A stretch of DNA of 10,581 nt from Acidiferrobacteraceae bacterium. GTDB lineage: Bacteria > Pseudomonadota > Gammaproteobacteria > Acidiferrobacterales > Acidiferrobacteraceae. The notes under the pieces were generated by a model. The model was given only the letters and a program-made list of their open reading frames with translations. It searched no databases and was not told where the DNA came from. Each line of letters opens with the position of its first letter. The first letter of the stretch is position 1. Below, in pieces: positions 7,570-10,581 of this stretch. The translations under genes and the position numbers were made by a program. Where the stretch lies: the NCBI GenBank assembly GCA_027343725.1, contig DAHWKH010000004.1:1-10581 (forward strand), written 5' to 3'.

Positions 7570-8262
7570 ATGAGTATCGTCAATGAGGCATTGGCGCCGG
7601 CGACCGTGATCGTCGCGCAGTGGGAGCGGCGGTTGCCGGCGCTCCTGCTCGCGGTCGTGATCCTGATCGCCGGCTGGCTGGTCGCGAAGCTTGCGCGGTT
7701 CGGGGGACGCAAGGTGCTGCGCGCGGTCAATTTTCAGGTGCTGAGCGAGCGCGGGGGGCTCGATGGCTTCTTGATCCAGGGCGGGGCGCGCACCGACACG
7801 AGCGGGGTCCTGGCGGCCCTCGTCGGCCTGCTGGTCTTTTTGATGGCGCTGGTGTTGGCGCTCAATACCCTCGCCCTGCACGCGGCGGCACTGGCGGCCA
7901 CGCGCGTGGCGCTCTTTCTGCCGCGTCTCATGGCGGGCGTCTTGGTGTTGGCCGTGGGTTTGTACTTCGCGCGCTTCGTGGCGCAAAGCGTCTCCTCCCA
8001 GGCCGATCTCGTCGGCCTCGAGGACGGGCCGCTGCTCGGGCGTCTGGCGCACACCGTGGTCATGATTTTCGTGGTGTTCCTGGTGTTGGACGAGATCCGC
8101 ATCGGCCAGGGGGTCCTGCGCGACACCTATCTCATCGTGTTGAGTGGGGTCATGCTGGCCTTCGCGCTGGCCTTCGGGCTCGGGGGCCAGAAATGGGCCG
8201 CGGGGCTCCTTGAACGGCAATGGCCGAGGGACCCGGGACGGGCCCCCCACAAGGGAGAGTGA
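7570..8262 (+). CDS. Small multi-pass membrane protein, MscS-like transmembrane domain (TM_helix family), no soluble channel domain
   Basis: This 230-residue inner-membrane protein has about five hydrophobic helices: about residues 22-42, 79-102, 117-139, 158-177 and 186-208. Helix 1 (LPALLLAVVILIAGWLVAKL) and helix 3 (LPRLMAGVLVLAVGLYFARF) look like two copies of the conserved helix repeat of the TM_helix family (Pfam PF05552). That family is related to small-conductance mechanosensitive channels. The last helix, ending ALAFGLGGQKWAAGLLER, resembles the Gly/Ala-rich MscS pore helix with its GLxxQ pattern. The protein stops about 20 residues later, so the beta-barrel and vestibule domain of true MscS channels is absent. 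No signal peptide is needed. It has the strongest ribosome site in the window and its stop abuts the glgX ATG. Channel activity is not proven. It could be a pore-forming fragment, a subunit partnering a larger channel, or a tension sensor. Confidence 0.85.
   Translation: MSIVNEALAPATVIVAQWERRLPALLLAVVILIAGWLVAKLARFGGRKVLRAVNFQVLSERGGLDGFLIQGGARTDTSGVLAALVGLLVFLMALVLALNTLALHAAALAATRVALFLPRLMAGVLVLAVGLYFARFVAQSVSSQADLVGLEDGPLLGRLAHTVVMIFVVFLVLDEIRIGQGVLRDTYLIVLSGVMLAFALAFGLGGQKWAAGLLERQWPRDPGRAPHKGE
8254..8257 (+). promoter_or_regulatory. Ribosome binding site of glgX within the preceding gene
   Basis: GGAG, within GGGAGAG, lies 5 nt before the ATG at 8263 and inside the last codons of the membrane-protein gene. 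The stop TGA (8260-8262) and the ATG are directly adjacent, which implies translational coupling of the two genes. Confidence 0.55.
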
Positions 8263-10485
8263 ATGGCAGACGAGCGTAGCGCGCGCGCGACACCGAAGTC
8301 CGGCTTGCGGCTTGCGGTCTGGCCGGGGCATCCGTATCCCCTGGGCGCGACCTGGGACGGGGAAGGGGTCAATTTCGCGCTCTTCTCGGAGCGCGCCGAG
8401 GGGGTCGAGTTGTGTCTCTTCGATCCCGAGGGGCGCCAGGAGACCGCGCGCGTGCCGATGCGCTGGCAGACCGACCAGGTCTGGCACTGCTATCTCCCGG
8501 AGGCGCGCCCCGGTTGGGTTTACGGTTATCGCGTGGCCGGGCCCTACGAGCCGAAGAAAGGGCTGCGCTTCAATCCCCATAAACTCCTGCTCGACCCGTA
8601 CGCGCGCGCGATCATCGGCCGCGTGCGCTGGAGCAACAGCCAGTTCGCCTACCGCGTCGGCCACAAGTCCGAGGACCTGTCCTTCGATCGCACCAACGAC
8701 GCGCCCTTCGTGCCCAAGGGTCAGATCGTGGAATCGGCCTTCAGCTGGGGCGAGGACCGGCTTCTGCGCACCCCGTGGCACGACACCGTCATCTACGAGT
8801 TGCACGTGAAGGGCTACACCTATCTGCACCCGCTGGTGCCGCCGGCGTTGCGCGGGACGTATGCCGGGCTCGCCTCGGCGCCCGTCATCGAGCACCTCCT
8901 GGCGCTCGGCGTCACGGCCGTCGAACTCATGCCGGTGCACGCCTTCGTCGATGACCGCGCGCTCGTCGAAAAGGGCCTGCGCAACTACTGGGGCTACAAC
9001 TCGATCGGATTTTTCGCCCCCGATGCGCGGTATCTGGGGAGTGGTTCGATCGCCGAATTCAAGACCATGGTCAAGAGCTTCCACTCGCACGGCATCGAGG
9101 TGATCCTGGACGTCGTCTACAACCACACCGCCGAGGGCAACCACCTCGGTCCGACCTTGTCGTTTCGCGGGATCGACAATCTGTCCTATTACCGCGTGAA
9201 CCCGGACGACCCGCGCTATTACCTCGACTTCACCGGCTGCGGCAACACGCTCAATATGCAACACCCGCGGGTCCTGCAGCTCATCATGGATTCCTTGCGT
9301 TATTGGGTCGAGGAGATGCACGTCGACGGCTTTCGCTTCGATCTCGCCTCGACGCTCGCGCGCGAACTGCACGACGTGAACCGTCTCTCGGCCTTCTTCG
9401 ACATCATTCATCAGGACCCCGTGCTCTCCCGGGTCAAGCTCATCGCCGAGCCCTGGGATCTGGGGGAGGGCGGCTACCAGGTCGGGAACTTCCCCGTGGG
9501 ATGGACGGAGTGGAACGGCAAGTACCGCGACGCGGTGCGCGCCTACTGGAAGGGAGAGGGGAGCCTCATCGCCGAACTCGCCTACCGCCTGACGGGCTCG
9601 AGCGATCTGTACGGGCACAGCGGGCGCAATCCCTACGCCTCGATCAATTTCGTGACCGCCCATGACGGCTTCACGCTGCAGGACCTCGTGAGCTACGACC
9701 ACAAGCACAACGAGGCCAACGGCGAGGACAATCGGGACGGCACCGACGTCAATCTCTCGTGGAACTGCGGCGTGGAAGGACCGACCGACGATCCCCGGAT
9801 CAACGCCCTGCGCCTGCAGCAGAAACGCAACATGATCGCGACCCTGCTGTTGTCCCAGGGGGTGCCGATGATCCTCGCGGGCGATGAGATGGGGCGCACG
9901 CAGAACGGAAACAACAACGCCTATTGTCACGACAGCCCCCTGAACTGGGTCAATTGGGACTGGACGCCCGAGGATCGCGAGTTCATGGCCTTCGTGCAGC
10001 ACGTGATCCGCATCAAGCAGTCCCACAAGGTCTTCCGTCGCCGCTCGTTTTTTCAGGGGCGGCGGATCCGCGGCAGTGACATCAAGGACATCACCTGGTT
10101 GCAGCCCGACGGCACCGAGATGACGGACGAGGAGTGGCGGCAGTCCTTCGCCCGCTGTCTCGGCCTGTTTCTGTCAGGCGAGGGGCTTGCCGAGTGGGAT
10201 GAGCGCGGGCGGGCGATCGCGGACGTCGATTTCCTGTGGCTCCTGAACGCCCACCACGAGGAGATCCCCTTCGTGCTGCCCGCCGAGCCGCCGCGCATCT
10301 GGCAGATCGAATTCGATACCAGCCATTACGCGCCGGCGCGCGACGCCGGGGCCCTGATCACGACCGGCGTCTATCCGCTGCAAGGGCGCTCGCTGGTGCT
10401 GTTGCGCGAGCCGAGCCGGGACCGGCGGGCGAGCGGCGCGGGCCGCGAGGGCGAAGGGGACGGCGGGGGCGAGCCGCAGGCGTGA
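8263..10485 (+). CDS. glgX: Glycogen debranching enzyme / isoamylase-type alpha-1,6-glucosidase (GH13_11)
   Basis: GlgX hydrolyses alpha-1,6 linkages in glycogen, normally the short branches left after phosphorylase. It is cytoplasmic. The 740-residue protein has a CBM48 domain at about residues 22-125 (PYPLGATWDGEGVNFALFSE, VYGYRVAGPY, KLLLDPYA). The barrel spans about 175-600 and a C-terminal beta domain follows. Catalytic signatures are complete: region I LDVVYNHTAEG from D283, nucleophile D360 in DGFRFDLASTL, acid/base E396 in IAEPWDLG, and D468 in TAHDGFTLQDLVSYDHKHNEANGEDN. LAGDEMGRTQNGNNNAYCHD is also a strong GlgX/TreX signature. The last 20 or so residues are a Gly/Glu/Arg-rich tail that looks disordered and outside the family fold. 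The family includes archaeal-type TreX; which substrate this enzyme prefers cannot be told from sequence. It abuts the upstream membrane-protein gene, so co-expression is likely. Confidence 0.95.
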   Translation: MADERSARATPKSGLRLAVWPGHPYPLGATWDGEGVNFALFSERAEGVELCLFDPEGRQETARVPMRWQTDQVWHCYLPEARPGWVYGYRVAGPYEPKKGLRFNPHKLLLDPYARAIIGRVRWSNSQFAYRVGHKSEDLSFDRTNDAPFVPKGQIVESAFSWGEDRLLRTPWHDTVIYELHVKGYTYLHPLVPPALRGTYAGLASAPVIEHLLALGVTAVELMPVHAFVDDRALVEKGLRNYWGYNSIGFFAPDARYLGSGSIAEFKTMVKSFHSHGIEVILDVVYNHTAEGNHLGPTLSFRGIDNLSYYRVNPDDPRYYLDFTGCGNTLNMQHPRVLQLIMDSLRYWVEEMHVDGFRFDLASTLARELHDVNRLSAFFDIIHQDPVLSRVKLIAEPWDLGEGGYQVGNFPVGWTEWNGKYRDAVRAYWKGEGSLIAELAYRLTGSSDLYGHSGRNPYASINFVTAHDGFTLQDLVSYDHKHNEANGEDNRDGTDVNLSWNCGVEGPTDDPRINALRLQQKRNMIATLLLSQGVPMILAGDEMGRTQNGNNNAYCHDSPLNWVNWDWTPEDREFMAFVQHVIRIKQSHKVFRRRSFFQGRRIRGSDIKDITWLQPDGTEMTDEEWRQSFARCLGLFLSGEGLAEWDERGRAIADVDFLWLLNAHHEEIPFVLPAEPPRIWQIEFDTSHYAPARDAGALITTGVYPLQGRSLVLLREPSRDRRASGAGREGEGDGGGEPQA

Positions 10486-10491
10486 TAGACT
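10483..10491 (+). promoter_or_regulatory. Possible extended -10 promoter element for the downstream gene
   Basis: TGATAGACT fits the extended -10 pattern TG-N-TAnAnT, and its TG belongs to the glgX stop codon. Transcription would begin near 10498, about 18 nt before the next start. No -35 is visible in the GC-rich upstream sequence, so this is a weak call. Confidence 0.2.
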
Positions 10492-10502
10492 GTCCCTTCG
10501 AC

Positions 10503-10508
10503 GAGGGG
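10503..10508 (+). promoter_or_regulatory. Ribosome binding site of the partial 3' gene
   Basis: GAGGGG lies 7 nt before the ATG at 10516. Bases 10493-10498 (TCCCTT) can pair with 10504-10509 (AGGGGA) across a 5-nt loop, with one G-T wobble. The site may therefore be partly masked in a small hairpin. Confidence 0.45.
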
Positions 10509-10515
10509 ATGATCC

Positions 10516-10581
10516 ATGGCCAAGCAGTATGCCGAGATCCCGGAGCGTTGGATCGCATTCATCCGGGAGCAGAAGCTCTTT
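10516..10581 (+). CDS. 5' end of a probable pyridoxamine 5'-phosphate oxidase-like (FMN-binding split barrel) protein, cut by the window edge
   Basis: Only 22 codons are present and the frame is still open at the right edge. The peptide begins MAKQYAEIP and continues ERWIAFIREQKLF. This resembles, from memory, the N terminus of a family of small split-barrel flavoproteins that start MAKQY..I and then read F(I/V)..Q..FFVATA. Such proteins usually bind FMN or related cofactors, and most have unknown substrates. If the call is right, the gene has no obvious link to alpha-glucan metabolism and probably marks the end of the operon. A GAGGGG ribosome site 7 nt upstream supports the start. The evidence is short and the family call is tentative. 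Confidence 0.55.
   Translation, partial: MAKQYAEIPERWIAFIREQKLF

Noticed and set aside
7272..7586. 104-codon + strand frame bridging the treS-mak end and the intergenic gap
   Set aside because: It overlaps the maltokinase C terminus in another frame and has shadow-like Arg-rich composition.
7537..10026. Minus-strand open frame of 829 codons opposite the membrane-protein gene and glgX
   Set aside because: It spans two well-supported + strand genes and their junction, with no recognisable domain.
1..10581. Mobile elements, CRISPR arrays, tRNA or rRNA genes
   Set aside because: No terminal repeats, transposase motifs, regularly spaced repeats or RNA gene signatures were seen. The window is almost wholly occupied by protein-coding genes.

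Overview
The window is a very GC-rich stretch of bacterial chromosome carrying five complete genes and the first 22 codons of a sixth. All lie on the + strand and leave almost no non-coding space. Four of the five are alpha-glucan/trehalose enzymes with intact GH13 catalytic residues. In order they are a branching enzyme (GlgB), maltose-1-phosphate maltosyltransferase (GlgE), a fused trehalose synthase-maltokinase (TreS-Mak) and a glycogen debranching enzyme (GlgX). A small multi-pass membrane protein related to the transmembrane part of MscS-type channels sits between TreS-Mak and GlgX. The 3' edge carries the start of a probable FMN-binding split-barrel (pyridoxamine-phosphate-oxidase-like) protein.

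Layout: 1-178 is a GC-rich leader with a less GC-rich pocket holding a good sigma70-type promoter candidate (TTGTCA, 17 bp spacer, TAACAT) and a strong Shine-Dalgarno (SD) site before glgB. glgB, glgE and treS-mak follow with gaps of 1 and 7 nt, the pattern of a translationally coupled operon. The next gap, 69 nt (7501-7569), is the longest internal one. It has two interleaved 7-bp inverted repeats that could form an H-type pseudoknot just before a near-perfect Shine-Dalgarno. The membrane-protein gene then abuts glgX with no spacing, and 30 nt separate glgX from the last partial gene.

How the genes work together: TreS converts trehalose to maltose, Mak phosphorylates it to maltose-1-phosphate, GlgE adds the maltosyl unit to an alpha-1,4-glucan, and GlgB introduces alpha-1,6 branches. 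This is the complete GlgE pathway (known from mycobacteria and streptomycetes, and present in some proteobacteria). GlgX would trim branches during breakdown or shape the polymer. No treY, treZ, otsA, otsB, glgC, glgA or glgP lies in the window, so the source of trehalose is not visible here. The membrane protein may link this osmolyte/storage module to membrane tension or ion flux, but that is inference from position and family.

Organism: the base composition, the compact operon and the style of the proteins suggest a high-GC proteobacterium (perhaps gamma or beta). I cannot place it more exactly from sequence alone. Long open frames on the minus strand are codon-bias shadows of the real genes.
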